NCBI GenBank assembly: GCA_949316495.1
Contig: OX439001.1
Span: 24,763,386-24,827,385, forward strand
Origin: Amphiduros pacificus
Taxonomy: Eukaryota > Annelida > Polychaeta > Phyllodocida > Hesionidae
Reading direction: 5' to 3'
DNA: 64,000 nt
The translations under genes and the position numbers were made by a program. This document shows, in pieces, positions 51,670 through 64,000 of this stretch (positions within the stretch are counted from its first letter, which is position 1; each line of letters begins with the position of its first letter). Below the pieces are notes generated by a model. It worked only from the letters and a program-made list of their open reading frames with translations. It was not told the DNA's origin and made no database searches.

Positions 51670-52884
51670 TTGTAATAAGAGATATCCCTATTGTTGATCC
51701 TGTATTGGCCCGTATTCTCTTGTTATTGATAGGAACCTTGCATATCATTCCTATAGATTCAAGCAAAACGGAATAGTCATGATGGCAACCATTGATAAAG
51801 CAAGAGCCAAATATTCCTAATTGCACCATCTGTGTATTAAATAAATTGAGGAAAGATAATGCCAACTTTCATATATCATTCACTGTGGACTTCAATGTAA
51901 GCTTCCAATAACATCACAACTTCACAAAATTTGTTTTAATCTTAGCACATGAAATATGTTTGTGACACAGTATAACGTGATGCATTCGTAGATTTAGATT
52001 ATGGCTTGAAGTTTCATATATTTAATGAAGACACTTTCAAAAATAATGATTCTGACATTACGCCGAGAAGACGAAATTAGAAGGATTTGACACATTAATG
52101 AAAATACAAAATATCACTACAGGCTTTAAAATCAGTTAATTACAAAATGTGTTAGTGATCAGTCGCATTTTTGAAATATGACTGAGAACATGACAGAACA
52201 CGTACATGTATAAAATAGAAGGACAACTATAGAGAAAAACGTAATAATATGTCAAGAATGACTGGCAAGCTTAATCCCCATTAGAACTTATTAAAATCAT
52301 ATTATATAGCATGGTCAAATTGAATGGCTTGTTGATAGGATGTACATAATCAGAGATCAGAAAGTTTCATATCCAGATTCAATATTAATCAGATAATAAG
52401 TCAATATGTTATATGTTAAATCAAATAATAAGTCAATATGTTATAACTCAACAGATTAAGGCATTACAGCCATTACACTGCGTGTGATCTTTTTTCTTTT
52501 TTCTGTTGGACAAACTTGTATTGTGTATTTCTGCGCTTGTGTATTCCTCGACTTATCACAGTCCGTAGTTGGTATACTAAGTCCATATAGTTTGACACCT
52601 CCCATAAGCTGGGCGGACAACAAGGCTGATGTTTATAGTGAAATTGCATTTCCGATTTCAGGCACTTCTCTGAAAGTTGTCTCGGTGTTATTGGTTTGAT
52701 TTGATTTGATTTATCTACGTCAACAACTTTTTCACTACTTATAGTTTATATCAGGTCAGATAGAAACGTGTCACCGGTCCTAATGCCCAACTCTTTTCGA
52801 GGAGTGACTGGAAATAGTTTTTCTTTTTCATTTCTGAATCACATAGACCTTAATAACAATTCAGTAGCATATATCCACTTTTCT
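51670..52884. other. Unassigned A+T-rich DNA with a 28-bp duplication
   Basis: AATAATAAGTCAATATGTTA-type units repeat at about 52390-52445, and a (GATTT)n run lies near 52695. No gene was recognised. Confidence 0.4.
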
Positions 52885-52982
52885 CGACCCTGCAGCCTGA
52901 CCGAAGTACTGATCGTGTTTCGAAGCCTGGACTTTAGCATGAGAGGCAGATGTCTTACCAACTCCCACCACCTTCACTGTTA
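52885..52982 (-). mobile_element. tRNA-like SINE head (family 2), decayed copy
   Basis: On the minus strand GGGAGTTGGTAAGACATCTG followed by GTCCAGGCTTCGAAACACG resembles the A-box and B-box parts of the family 2 heads at 45828 and 57926 (GTTGGTAGGACATCTG). The B box is imperfect and the tail is not clear. Confidence 0.45.
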
Positions 52983-53785
52983 GTTGTCACCAGTATGGGA
53001 TATAAGACCTAGAAAAACCAATATGACTTATTGACATGTGTTCATATCATACACGTGCTTAATATAGGAGTTTTTATAATACTGCATGTTTTTTGTGTTA
53101 CCGTGAGTTTTTATTTGTTACACTAGGCTACAATTAATTTTAGCAAAAGACAGATCGATAGAATGGCAAGATTACAAATCTGGTTATTTCTTCTTTTATC
53201 GAGTGTAAAATGGTAACACATTTTCAATATATTAGTCTAAAACTTTGAGTTTGATGTTGCAAAACGTCCACCATGAAAGAAAAGCTATGTGATATTGAAT
53301 CATCTCTTAGCTTTCCTCTATTCTGATCATATCAGCCACAGGAACTTATATGGAACTTGTTTCTAATAAACTATGGCCCCATACTGCTTAAGTCTCTCCC
53401 AGTTTGGATTAGGGAACCATCCCATAGCAGGATTGCATAGATCCCAATGTAAAGATTTACTGGTAGATGCCTACAAATGTAATCGAAAGGTTGGTCCCCA
53501 GTGTGTAGTTACTATATCCGGGGGATACACAGTTTATGACATTTGCTGCCGGGAGATCGGAGTGCTCCGCCCAGCAATGTTACGCACAGATTTGTTCTAT
53601 ATTGTCTGGTTTTTATATCGACTCAGACCAACTTGCTCTTATGAAAGTTGGATAAGGTTGTGTGTTTCAGCAAGCCACATTGCTCTTAACTGTAATAAAT
53701 AAATATGAGTGTTGAAAGCAAAAGATATATAGCAGAAGATATGATGATATGATGCATTCATTTGATGAACAAAAAATTCCAGACA
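52983..53785. other. Unassigned DNA
   Basis: A 109-codon frame at 53373-53702 was examined and matches no family I recognise. Nothing else is supported. Confidence 0.35.
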
Positions 53786-53898
53786 CAGATATAGTGCTGC
53801 CTCACTGAATTATCCAAGAAATAGCCTTTTGATCACCACAGAGAAACGGTTACTAATTAACTTGCTCTTCTAACCAACTGCGTCACTGTCCGTGACCT
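53786..53898 (-). mobile_element. SINE family 1, internally shortened copy
   Basis: AGATATAGTGCTGCCTCACT (body, minus orientation) is joined directly to TTTTGATCACCACAGAG and CTAACCAACTGCGTCAC (tRNA-like head). The central body seen in intact copies is missing and the tail is lost. Confidence 0.8.
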
Positions 53899-56800
53899 TG
53901 ATGCGAGTCATGCTAACTATAGAGAATAAAGTTATAGCAGCTATACATGAGACTGTTACCTTGAACAAATATCTCTATAAAGACAAGATAATTAGATTTG
54001 TCATATTTGATAACATGTAATGGACACCAAGAGTCATTTAGGTGACTTGATAAGGCATTTAGTAATGTAAATTGAGATGCATCTTTAAGCCATTTTGGCC
54101 AATGGATATTGGACAAAAGCAATGACAGCCAACAAGATGCTGACTTGTATCGTGTAGATTTCCTACCACTTAATTCTTTCATCTTTGTAAATATGATATG
54201 GAAAATGTCTTCTTGGCGAATCTTTTGTGAATTAATCTTGCAAAGTAATGGACTTGTCACCTCTGAGATACAATGCATTTCAAGCTGATTTCTGGTTTCA
54301 TATTCTGTCCCTCGCCATTGACAACTTGGATTTGACAGGGCCCTTTGTGCATAACGCCGGTCATTTGTAAGCCATAGTTGTGTGGAGGTCAGCCTGTTTT
54401 CCGCAGAGATAGAGCTTGCTAGGGAGACCAGTAATGTCCACTCAGACAGCTACAATAGTGAGTGGCGAAAGACGTTTTGCGATAATAGGCCATGTCACTA
54501 GCAGTTGTGGGTACTCCACCGCTCACCCTGCCCCCTGTCGGGGCTACTCAACCCCTCACTTCACCCCTGTCACATACCTGTCACAACCCACAAATGTTAT
54601 AAAACTTGCTTCCTGACAAGCGTCTGATCTTAGTTTTAGCAGTTCTAAGCCTTTTACTGTGAACACAAAATAACGTGACCTTTTGTTTCAACCGAAGGAA
54701 AAGGGTTAAATTACTTTTAATCTGTACTTGAGTTACCGTGAAATACTGTTGCAGATTTCCATTTGGGACTTTCATAGATGCGTTACATGTATTATAAAGC
54801 ACATAGCTACACTGAGATTTAATTTCAGAATACCTTTGTACATATATGACAGAAGAGATATGAATGCAACAAGATGTCTAGGTCCAAATGTCCCTGATTC
54901 CATTGTAAGATACCCAATCACAGGACAGTGGGCATATTACATAGGACTTCAAGTCGGCTTCCTGAGACAAGAACAATATTTCAGTAACCCAAGAGTGAGA
55001 GCCAACCTCTTAAGACCAGAGGGGAAGGGTGCATCACTCAATGCTGTTTGCTGTATCATATTTTAACTTCAAATGATGATGTCACCAGTAGTTGTGACAA
55101 TCCTCTCAATCTTAATCAAGTCAATTTAAATCTGGGTTTATTGCGTAGTTCTGCAACGCAGTGTTTGTCATATCGCGGTCCTAGGGATATGATTGGTTAT
55201 CCCTGATATCAATTGTTCCCTTTCTGTAATATTCTGGATTAACAGGCGAACAGGAGACATGAACCAGACATACACCTTGCATACACACATACTCCTTGCA
55301 GCATTCAGGTTTTAGGTTGGTGAATTCAAAAAGCCGTCCAATTATAGTTTATCATCAAAAGAGGTTTTAATGGTAGCATCAGGGACATGCGCAGTAGGTG
55401 GGTACAATTATATATTTCCCTTGTATTCATCAACGTCACATCTTTTTATATAAGAAACCTACCTGTATAGGGGATTTATATTTTCAATTGTGTACGAAAT
55501 GGGCTCTAATCCTTGAATTATTTTGCCCTTTTGGTTGATTTCTCATCAGGAAGTACCACGTTATGAAACTTTCTGTACTGTGTTATCTCGATCTATCAGA
55601 GATACCTTTTAATAAAAGATAGAAGATTGATGCATACAGCACAGTGTGTTTCGGTTCTGAGTAGGAAAGAGCGGCCAATACTTCCTGCAATGCCTCCTGC
55701 ACCTACCTTCCCACATTATATAACTGCGAACATCATTGGTGACACTGGTAACCTAGCTGTGAAAGCACTTAAAATATTGTATCCAAATCTCTAAAGAGCC
55801 TAACACGTAATAATGTAATAGAAAAGAAAAATCTCTTTTCTTTAATTGATTTTCTGTCAAAATGTCCTGATCAACATGCATTTATAAACGAATATATGTT
55901 TTCCAATTTTTCCAATTATATATTGGAAAAGAAATGAGTTCTATTCAATTTGAAAGAAAACAATCACAGCTATGTTCTTGGATTATGGCAAACCCTTTTT
56001 CAGTAAAGTTCATTAAGGGTAATATGTTTCTCTTGAAGATGACTAAATATAAGAAAAAAGGTTATTCGTTGCTGCAGTTAATTTGATTGAAACCATTTTT
56101 AATGAAAATAATAGTACCTGGTTGAGAAAAGCCATTCAAGCCACCTATAGGATGACAAAATATGAAATTGTAATAACCGCTTTAATATCCACCTATTGTT
56201 AATACTTGTTTTCCATTTGGTTCAGTGGTACTGATTTAATTAAAATCTTGTTTTTTGCTAACGTGGAGGGCTCCATCATAATTATGTCCTAACACGTAAA
56301 TAGTTGAAGAAAATGCACTTTATCGCACAAGTAAACATCTACATCTACATCTATATGTTTACTCGGCAAAACCAATTGGCATCCCACCGAGGGTAAACAT
56401 ATACTGTGATGGTTAAAGGATTTGTGGCGCCGACCGACGACAACCATCCTCTATGATACAAAATATTTAGTCCGATATACATTGACAAATTAGTTTTCAA
56501 CACATTCAAATACTTTTAAGTCATTCCAAATAAACCCTCAAAGGTTGCGCATTGCAATACGTTTTACCGGTTCCTATGGTAACCTCTAATAAACCATTTT
56601 GAGTACCTCAATAAAGTATCAAGAATATCAGTGTGTGTGCACTTGTTGACGTGGGAAAGATTTCGACTGGATATATTAATTGAATTGTTTCAAAGGTTAC
56701 CTCTCAAGTGTGCAGTTATCTTTTCGGTGAGAAATATTAATTAACTATAGGGCGGACATATTGGTCTCTTAATTCAAGCCTGTTTGACATATTAAGTGTT

Positions 56801-57039
56801 TGTTTGCATTACGTTTATATAATATTCCACAGAAAAGAACTTGGTCATATCGTTGTTACTTGGTAAAATGCATCATAGATATCGCTTTATATAACGTAAA
56901 TTTGAGTTTATTGTTACATACCTAGAGGCAAGCAAACGGGTGAGATTTTTGTCAGAACAGCTGTCCTTAGCTGTGTAAGACAATAAGACAATATCTAACA
57001 CAAATATTTTATTATTTATGTGGTGGGGATTAATATACG
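53899..57039. other. Unassigned DNA
   Basis: No gene is supported. A G+C-richer, CACCCC-rich patch lies at about 54380-54600. A 112-codon frame at 54728-55066 is unrecognised. A weak R3 copy lies at 55745-55825. Confidence 0.35.
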
Positions 57040-57370
57040 TTTATGTATGTTAAACCCATTTTGTTTGGGTCTGCATCTATCTAAATTGTTGCACGTCCTG
57101 CATTTTGAATTTTATATCAACCTTTTGTTCTTTGTCATTCATGACTTGTATGTCCCGATAATTGAAAGTGGACACTTGTAATTTGTTTTTCATTAGTAAG
57201 TGGTTGTCTCATTACAAAGAACACCGTTAGGTTTAACGTACAAAGTGTTCTCAATTTCTTTTTTCATGAGGACAAAGAGCAACTGTGTAAATTGTATTTA
57301 GCTTTTTTCTGCTTTGGTATTTTGTGGTTTGCTACCCGTTACAACTTCTTCAATGTATTAGTGGACCTAC
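57040..57370 (+). repeat. Dispersed repeat R4a, copy 1
   Basis: Aligns with 59110-59570. Shared strings include CTGCATCTAT, GTCATTCATGA, CATTACAAAGAACAC, CATGAGGACAAA and CCCGTTACAACT. Identity is about 70% by eye, and the other copy holds extra sequence. Family unknown. Confidence 0.55.
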
Positions 57371-57524
57371 ATATTAAAAATCAACCCGGTGTGGTTAAAT
57401 TATATATTTTAATTCAGTTAAAACACAACAGCCTGGTTTAAAACCTGATTTGCACAAAACATCCCAGTTGTAACAGTTACTATACAAAGTGTATATCACA
57501 GTCGTCTATGACATGGTTGGAAGC

Positions 57525-57925
57525 AAAACCCATTACACTTAGGACACTAGGGATGGTAGAAATGTAAGTTTAAAAATCATTCAGGGGACCTTGAGGAAAC
57601 GGAAGAAAAATATATAGCAGAAAACATCAGTTGGGAAATTATTGATGATCTAAAAGAAAGAAAAATATGCTTTTCAGGTCATGCTAAACAATGGAAGCAT
57701 GTAAAGCCAAGGAGACATATTGGGATTTAATCTCTTCCACCCGCTCCCACCATTAATCAGTTTCTTCGTTCTCTTGACAATGCTTGGAGGCATACGTATT
57801 TTGCTTGGCATAGATTCTCCAAAGTTAATATTATTGACATATTGGATTATCTATTTCTTCTTTTATAAATTGACATCAATAATCATCGTTGCATTGGTAA
57901 TTCAATGATTTTCATATTTCCATAG
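57525..57925 (+). repeat. Dispersed repeat R4b, copy 1
   Basis: Aligns with 62085-62605. Shared strings include GCCAAGGAGA, TTTAATCTCTTCC, TTACTTGGCA/TTGCTTGGCA, CCAAAGTTAA/CACAAAGTTAAC and ATGATTTTCA. It lies 155 bp after R4a and the two may be parts of one element near 0.9 kb. No transposase or reverse-transcriptase motif was seen. Confidence 0.55.
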
Positions 57926-58015
57926 GGGAGTGGTTTAGTTGGTAGGACATCTGTCTCCCTGGTAATAGTCCGGGGGTAGAATTCTGATTGGGACAAATAT
58001 TTTAGCCATGCTGCA
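57926..58015 (+). mobile_element. tRNA-like SINE head (family 2), copy 2
   Basis: GTGGTTTAGTTGGTAGGACA gives the A-box region, followed by GTCCGGGGGTAGAATTC (decayed B box), GATTGGGACAAATATTTT and CCATGCTG. The order and strings match copy 1 at 45828. It lies directly after R4b, so the two might be linked in one element. Confidence 0.6.
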
Positions 58016-59109
58016 TGTTTAAAAAGGTGGACATCTACTTTTAAAATTTCCTCATTCCCGCCATTCACCAATGACTGGTTATTAAAGACCGTGAAATATG
58101 CTATCATGTCTATGTGATAAAAGAAAAAAGAAAGATTTCCAGCCACTCTTCGAAAAGGGTATAGCATTCACCCCAGTGAAAGACCACTATCTGACCTGAT
58201 ATAGCCAACATTGTGCTGAAAAGGTCATTTTTCCAACCAATTGAATCATATCTCCACGAAATCTATAGGGGTTAAAGCCAGGAAAAATAACATTATTTTA
58301 GGTAAATATACAGTTTTATGCACCTTCGCCTTAAAATATGACGTGCAGCTTTGTCCCCTTAAAATGTAAAAAGCTACTCAAGTAGAAAAGGTATCACTAA
58401 GACCAGTTAAAATATAAATGTCGAACTTTTTAAACCCACATCCACCTTAACCCATTAAAAAAATCAAGCATTATTTAATAAATATAATAGATTTGGTAAT
58501 TACGATGACAACATCACATATCAAGACTAGATAATCAGTATCTGAGACCAATTTGGATTTTCCATGCTCCATTTTGTCAAAAGTAAATTTAATTTAAAAT
58601 ATATATGGATCTGCTAAATGTATAGAATAAATGAGGGCTGCTAAATGTATCATAACTATCACATCATATACACCTTTATTTCAATTTATATAAAGCAAAT
58701 AAAGGGAAGTGAGTGAAGTGAAGTGGGAGAGATTTCTGACCTGATATCTAGTTTATCATGTCAAACCCATAAGTGCACGTTATTGTCTGACGTGACTGTG
58801 ACGCTTCATACTTTCTCATTAGGCTGTTATTTGTGAGCATTGTATCTGTATGTAATCACTCATAATAACTGTGAGGCACATATACTGTTCTTCATATTAG
58901 GACAAACCACATGTACAATAGGTCTAGGTAAAGCATCATTTCCACAATTTATGGACTTGGCACCTTCTCTGTGAAGCAAACCTGTCTTAACAGCTGTTCT
59001 TTTCAGTGTATCTGGTGTCCATGGAAAACCTTTAAGTGATAGGTAGTGCGGTGTCATATAGCCTATTACATACTTAACTAAGACAATTTATTATTTTCTA
59101 TGGGAATCA
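58016..59109. other. Unassigned A+T-rich DNA
   Basis: A short GAAGTGAGTGAAGTG-like run lies at about 58705-58728. No gene was recognised. Confidence 0.4.
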
Positions 59110-59570
59110 TACGTTTTGGTAAATGTTGTTTTAGTCTGCATCTATTCGTATTTTGAGTTCTTTATTAACTGCTTAATTGTCATTCATGATTTGCGTTTCC
59201 AAAGCATTGAAATTAATGACTGATAACGTATTATTCCCTTAAGAGACAATTCTAGACATTGAGTGGAAAGTCTTTTGTTTGAAACCACACTTTTCTGGTA
59301 CGATAGGATTTTGTGATCGCGCTAGCCAAGCTGTAAAAGCACTGAAATCAAGATCGAATATTGCATCAAACTCTTAAGGGCCTAACATATAATGTGCTAA
59401 TTTGTTTGTCATTGGAAATTGTTCCATTACAAAGAACACTATAACGTTAAGCATATAAAGTGCTTTCAATTGTTTTTTGCCATGAGGACAAATAGCACAT
59501 CTCGCATTTTCTGCTTGTGCAGTTTGCGGTTTGCCACCCGTTACAACTCCTACGATGCATATACTTTGTG
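59110..59570 (+). repeat. Dispersed repeat R4a, copy 2, containing R3
   Basis: Matches 57040-57370 but carries about 140 bp of extra sequence at 59220-59400. That extra sequence includes GCTAGCCAAGCTGTAAAAGC, the R3 motif also found at 39940 and weakly at 55757. The extra part may be a nested insertion. Confidence 0.5.
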
Positions 59571-60307
59571 TTTAAAGTGTATGCCTCAAGTTCCCGCAAG
59601 GTTTTTGACGATACATTGTCAGATCACTCCCATAAACATCCCATAAAAGCACCATAACTTTGAGCCTTCTCTTAATGGGAAGTTCACTATAGTACAACAG
59701 AGATCCTATTTCTTCATCACACATTAATCACACAGGGGAAGAAGCCTCCTCTGGCTTCAGGGTGAACTGAATGTCCATCACCCTTCTATTTACATGTACT
59801 TGGTCTTTGAAATTATTAATATCTGACCTTGTATTTACATATATAATTTATTATATTATATTATTTATAAACACAACAATTATAAGGTTAGTCGTGTTTT
59901 TCTTCAATAAATGTATATATACAGTTGCAGTTAGTTTGCAATCAATAACATGAACTATTATGTTGATCAAAGCAACACTCCAGAGAAGAAAGTGTCTGTG
60001 ATGTTTCTGTAAAGTCATAATATATCGTAATGGGAGTTGAACATGTATCATAATGTGAGTTGATGAGTTGCATCTTAATTATGGTAGTTGTGCTCATAAG
60101 AGGTGTTCCAGGCCACCCAAGATATGTCACTAACTTCCATTCTTACTAAGATACTGCACCGGCACCGTGCACACGTGAAAATTGTTAATGCTAATAAAGT
60201 CCGACCCATGCATATCCCACATACAATCTGTCAATCACCCTGCTGCATCAGAATAAAGTGACTTTACCAGATTCCTACATAAATCCCAAAACATTAACAA
60301 ATGATAT
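59571..60307. other. Unassigned A+T-rich DNA
   Basis: Nothing supportable was seen. Confidence 0.45.
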
Positions 60308-60428
60308 GCACATGTTCATCAGAGATTATCCAGGCTTGAACTGCATAATGTTGAAATGATTTTTGCTAAATGTACAACATGCAGATAGGTGTTTATTTCC
60401 CAAATATCCCAGGTACAGAAAATAGGTC
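60308..60428 (+). repeat. 121-bp direct repeat, left copy
   Basis: Identical to 60640-60760 (offset 332 bp). It starts GCACATGTTCATCAGAG and ends ACAGAAAATAGGTC. The two copies bracket a SINE fragment. Confidence 0.97.
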
Positions 60429-60460
60429 CTTTTAAATCAGATTGTGGAACCAGTCTTTTT

Positions 60461-60640
60461 TGTTTGTTTGTTTGTTTGTTTGGAGTTTTACATCACTTTC
60501 AACATTATTTCAGTCATTTCGTGATGAGACCTACTTGTAGCAGATATAGTGCTGCCTCACTGAATTGTCATGTCGCAGGTCCTTGACATGACAACCCACC
60601 CGGTCACAGATTTACAAGGACAACAGGTTAACCCTTCAGG
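60461..60640 (-). mobile_element. SINE family 1, fragment ending at a duplication junction
   Basis: In plus orientation it begins with the (GTTT)n reverse tail, continues through TTTTACATCACTTTCAACAT and GTCATGTCGCAGGTCC, and stops inside the body at CTTCAGGCAC, where the right 121-bp repeat begins. It closely matches the intact minus-strand copy at 3773-4096. The head is absent, cut off at the junction. Confidence 0.92.
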
Positions 60641-60760
60641 CACATGTTCATCAGAGATTATCCAGGCTTGAACTGCATAATGTTGAAATGATTTTTGCTA
60701 AATGTACAACATGCAGATAGGTGTTTATTTCCCAAATATCCCAGGTACAGAAAATAGGTC
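60640..60760 (+). repeat. 121-bp direct repeat, right copy
   Basis: Identical to 60308-60428. The junction with the SINE is at GCAC, which occurs in both partners and suggests microhomology at the break. Confidence 0.97.
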
Positions 60761-62084
60761 TTTTTTTGATAACCATTATTCTGATGGTTTTAGAATTCAT
60801 TTCTGTCAAAACAACTTTGGTAAGAGAATATCCACCAGTGTATAAAGTGTTTTGTATAACTGTGAAACTATACATCATAAAGCTGTTTTGTGAACATGCC
60901 CTAAAAGCTGAAATTGTGCTTATATACATACAAATCATAATTACGATTGACAACATAGCATGTTCAATATTTTAGTTAAGATATAAGGCTCACAGATGTT
61001 AAAACCTAGGAAGGAATTTTGAAATTTGTCACCCTAATTTGGCTAATATGAAGAAATGTTCATAATTATGTCTTCCTGCTAGCCTGACCAAACGTGTATT
61101 TGTGATACACTGATATATACACTGGCCATGGAGGGAGTCAAAAGGGAACTCTCACAGATTATTCCCTGTTTCCTTGTTTCCCTGTTTCCCTATTACCCTG
61201 TTTACATAGTCCTGGTAACCCTGTTACCCTGTTTACATAGTCCATAGTCTTATAATATATCTTAGAAATGTTCATCTATGAGAAATATTATTCCATTGCA
61301 AATACCTGCTATTTGTTCATTTATAAAATCTGGCAATATCAGGTAGTGTAATTTTGTTATACTATTTAGTTCAGTATATTCTAAATGTGCAGGAAGTAGA
61401 GTTGTTAGCATTAATTTTGTGTATTTAATTCCAAAGGACAATTTGTTCGCCCGAAACACCTCTGACATACAGATGTGAAAGTGTATATACATTCAGTTAG
61501 GTGTAAGGGTGAAGGTAGAGTGGGGAAAGGTTAAGACTTGTGGAAGGGTTATTAATCACATACTACCACACCAGCATCCATTAACCTGACATTGGTACAC
61601 ATTTCCCAGCCGATAGTCATGAACCTCGTGATGAAAAAGCAAATATCAATGATTGCTCCAGTAATGCTGAGCTATCAGACATCAATTATAGGCAGGCATG
61701 TAAATGATGATACTTTTTATAAGCATTTTTGATAATACTTTTATTGGCTTTTTTCATATATTGTTCAACACAGCTTTAATCTAAGCTAGCTTACAAAAAT
61801 GTCATAATATATCTTATAAATTTAATGAAGGGATTTAATTATAATTTTGGCCTCTCTAAGGGCTGCTAGAATGGAGAGGACAGAGGTGCAGATGTATAGA
61901 CCCGTCTACAGTTTTATGAGGAGTTCTATACATTGGTAAGTCGCATGTGGGACATATACATTAACACCACCAAGACTGATTAAAAATGCATGTGTAATTC
62001 ATCGTAAAGAAGCGGATTAAGTATAATGCGGTATATTGCTGTGTTACTTTGGACTGTACTTTAGTTGAATATTCTAAATTTCTA
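60761..62084. other. Unassigned A+T-rich DNA with a short CCCTGTTT repeat
   Basis: At about 61165-61246 CCCTGTTTCC/CCCTGTTACC units and two copies of CCCTGTTTACATAGTCC form a small array. No gene was recognised. Confidence 0.45.
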
Positions 62085-62605
62085 CCCGATATGATTACAT
62101 TGTGATTGGACATAAGGGATGTTAGAAATGCAATAATCATAAATTACATTGTTAATGATGTTATTATCGCATTAATCATAGATTTAATGAATATAATATT
62201 GCTGGGACTTCTCAATAAGGAAAATATTGATAAACATTATTGATAAATTCTCAATGAACATATATTGACGATTGAAACATTTCAATGATGAAAGATATTG
62301 ATGAGAAAAAAGATCACATAGGGATCATGGCCAAAATGAAGGTATTGTATGCCAAGGAGAAATATAGGGCTTTAATCTCTTCCCCCACCTCCACACATCA
62401 TCACATCAATCCTTTTTCTCGTTCTCCCAGCAGTGCCATATACCGTGTTTTACTTGGCAAATATTCCACAAAGTTAACATTGTCAACATTCTGGACAAAT
62501 GAATCCCATTCCTCGTGATCGTGTCCTCCCTATATTAATTTATAGAATTACTAATCTTTATTACATTTATTACTGAAAGTTATGATTTTCAATATATCCA
62601 GGATT
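62085..62605 (+). repeat. Dispersed repeat R4b, copy 2
   Basis: Matches 57525-57925 at roughly 70% by eye, with extra sequence near 62150-62300. Confidence 0.5.
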
Positions 62606-64000
62606 ACCACAGTGGATTATACCAGAGAAACGATTGACTCTCCCCTATTCTAAGTAAAAATATAGTTATAGACACCAGCTCCCCAAAGAAATATAGGTAC
62701 AGCTGTGAGCCGTTCCAACTTATACTTGTTAAAGCAGAAAGGTTTCCCTTGAGCCCAGTCAAGCCAAAGAAACTTAGAATAAAGAATCTGCTATAGAATT
62801 TAAAAGATACCTTCCTCTCTATTCATTCAAACAAAATGACAGACAACAAGACATTTTTCTGGCCTAATGATTGCAATATATATATATGGGTGAAAATAAT
62901 GAACTGCTCTCACACTGAGAAGTCTATTGACAGGATGTACTGAGCAGAGATATTCTAGAGCTGGGCTTGTATCCGAAGATGATTCATAGAGCCTTGCCTC
63001 AATAGCTATTGCGGTCCACAAAAAACAGACAACTGCTCACGTCTATGTCAAAAGGGCATGTTTGTTCAATATGTGTGGTGTCGTACCTGCCGGAAGTGCT
63101 TTTGGTTCACTTCATCTTGTTATGTACGTCTTTTTGGCGTCTGTCACAGCAAGAAGTTTTGTGAAGAATGTCCGTTGTAACAGTGACATATGGTAGAGGA
63201 GACTGGGCTCTGTCTCTATTCTGCAAGTAGGAACAGAATCATAATTTGGGTCGGGTATAAGACTAATGGTGGAGAAGACATGTAAATTGATCCAACTCTG
63301 ATAATAATACTTTCATTCGCTGTTTCCGGCTTACAACTCTCTGCCTTGAGACGTCTGCGGAAGACCTATGGGATATGACTTTACCGGTGTCCTTCTGACC
63401 TTACATGACCTCATTTGACCTCATATGACTAACAACTAAATAAAACCCGGATGAGAGTTCGACGAATGACAAAGTTCTGTGAAGCTTCCCAGCTGACATT
63501 AGTTTTGGTCACTTACTGCAATATACAGACAATGTACAGTGGCGTCTGTACACTGTAGAATGACAATGTCCTCACTTTGTATACTTCACCTCAGTTATTA
63601 CCTGATGCTTTGAGTTGTTTTATACATATATTCATGATCACAAAACTATTCATGAAGATAAAGGTTTTCATATAGATATTAATGGAAATAAGAAGATAAA
63701 AGTTCACTACCGCCATTTGGTAAGCCGACTTACTGTCTGTCCTATATGTAACCAGATGTCTGTTACATGCAAAGATACAACTGAAAGTGGAGCTCTCTGA
63801 CGTTAGCCTCAAATTTGATGACAGTATGCTCATGTTTTCCTCCTTTAAGAATGTTACAAAAGCGTTTTCTCATAGACATTAAGTACCCGGACACTAACTG
63901 GTGTGTTTGCACGATGGCATTTTCGGCCGGGGTGTGGTCAGATGCACATGGCGTGTTCGACCGTGGAATAGAATTATGTACCAAGGTTCAATCGTGCTTC
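62606..64000. other. Unassigned DNA to window end
   Basis: No gene is supported. G+C-richer patches lie at about 63080-63220 and 63330-63480. The latter holds TGACCT at 63396, 63406 and 63416 in exact 10-bp steps, a nuclear-receptor-type direct-repeat pattern. Confidence 0.35.

Noticed and set aside
53373-53702. 109-codon frame
   Set aside because: Not recognised, cysteine-rich in an irregular way, no splice or start context that supports it.
54728-55066. 112-codon frame containing ITGQWAYYIGLQVGFLRQEQ
   Set aside because: Looks somewhat protein-like but no family could be named and no surrounding gene signals were found.

Overview
The window is animal nuclear DNA that is almost entirely non-coding. 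It is clearly A+T-rich by eye, has no dense gene packing, and its long reading frames lie in tandem repeats or in one retroelement. The repeat content points to a lophotrochozoan, most likely a mollusc (gastropod or bivalve). The main SINE has a tRNA-like head, a conserved body and an (AAAC)n-type tail introduced by a 'GATGTAAAACCCCAAAC' stretch, a form I associate with mollusc genomes. That taxonomic call is inference; I could not run a search.

Layout. 0-12 kb: a tandem array cut by the window start, a degenerate array holding an inverted repeat, a SINE fragment, copy 1 of a three-block repeat (2.7-3.1 kb), a complete SINE with target-site duplications (3.76-4.11 kb), a 31-bp duplication, a 12-bp minisatellite (9.55-9.84 kb) and a complete forward SINE (11.14-11.44 kb). 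12-27 kb: 18-bp, 20-bp, 40-bp, about 43-bp and 41-bp minisatellites plus a broken LINE reverse-transcriptase relic (20.2-20.5 kb). 27-46 kb: SINE relics, a palindrome, AC/GT and TA microsatellites, a second 12-bp array, and a composite of about 121-bp tandem units with a tRNA-like SINE head and a third 12-bp array inside it. One short stretch near 39.1 kb looks like a first coding exon. 47.0-49.2 kb: a compact Ty3/Gypsy-type LTR element with LTRs that look identical. 49-64 kb: copy 2 of the three-block repeat, further SINE pieces, a pair of 121-bp direct repeats around a SINE fragment, and several old dispersed repeats.

No complete host protein-coding gene could be recognised. The window reads as an intergenic region or a very large intron. 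Its activity is that of mobile DNA: a tRNA-derived SINE of mixed ages (usually copied by LINE enzymes in trans), a young non-autonomous LTR element that would need enzymes from a relative, and many slippage-prone tandem arrays.
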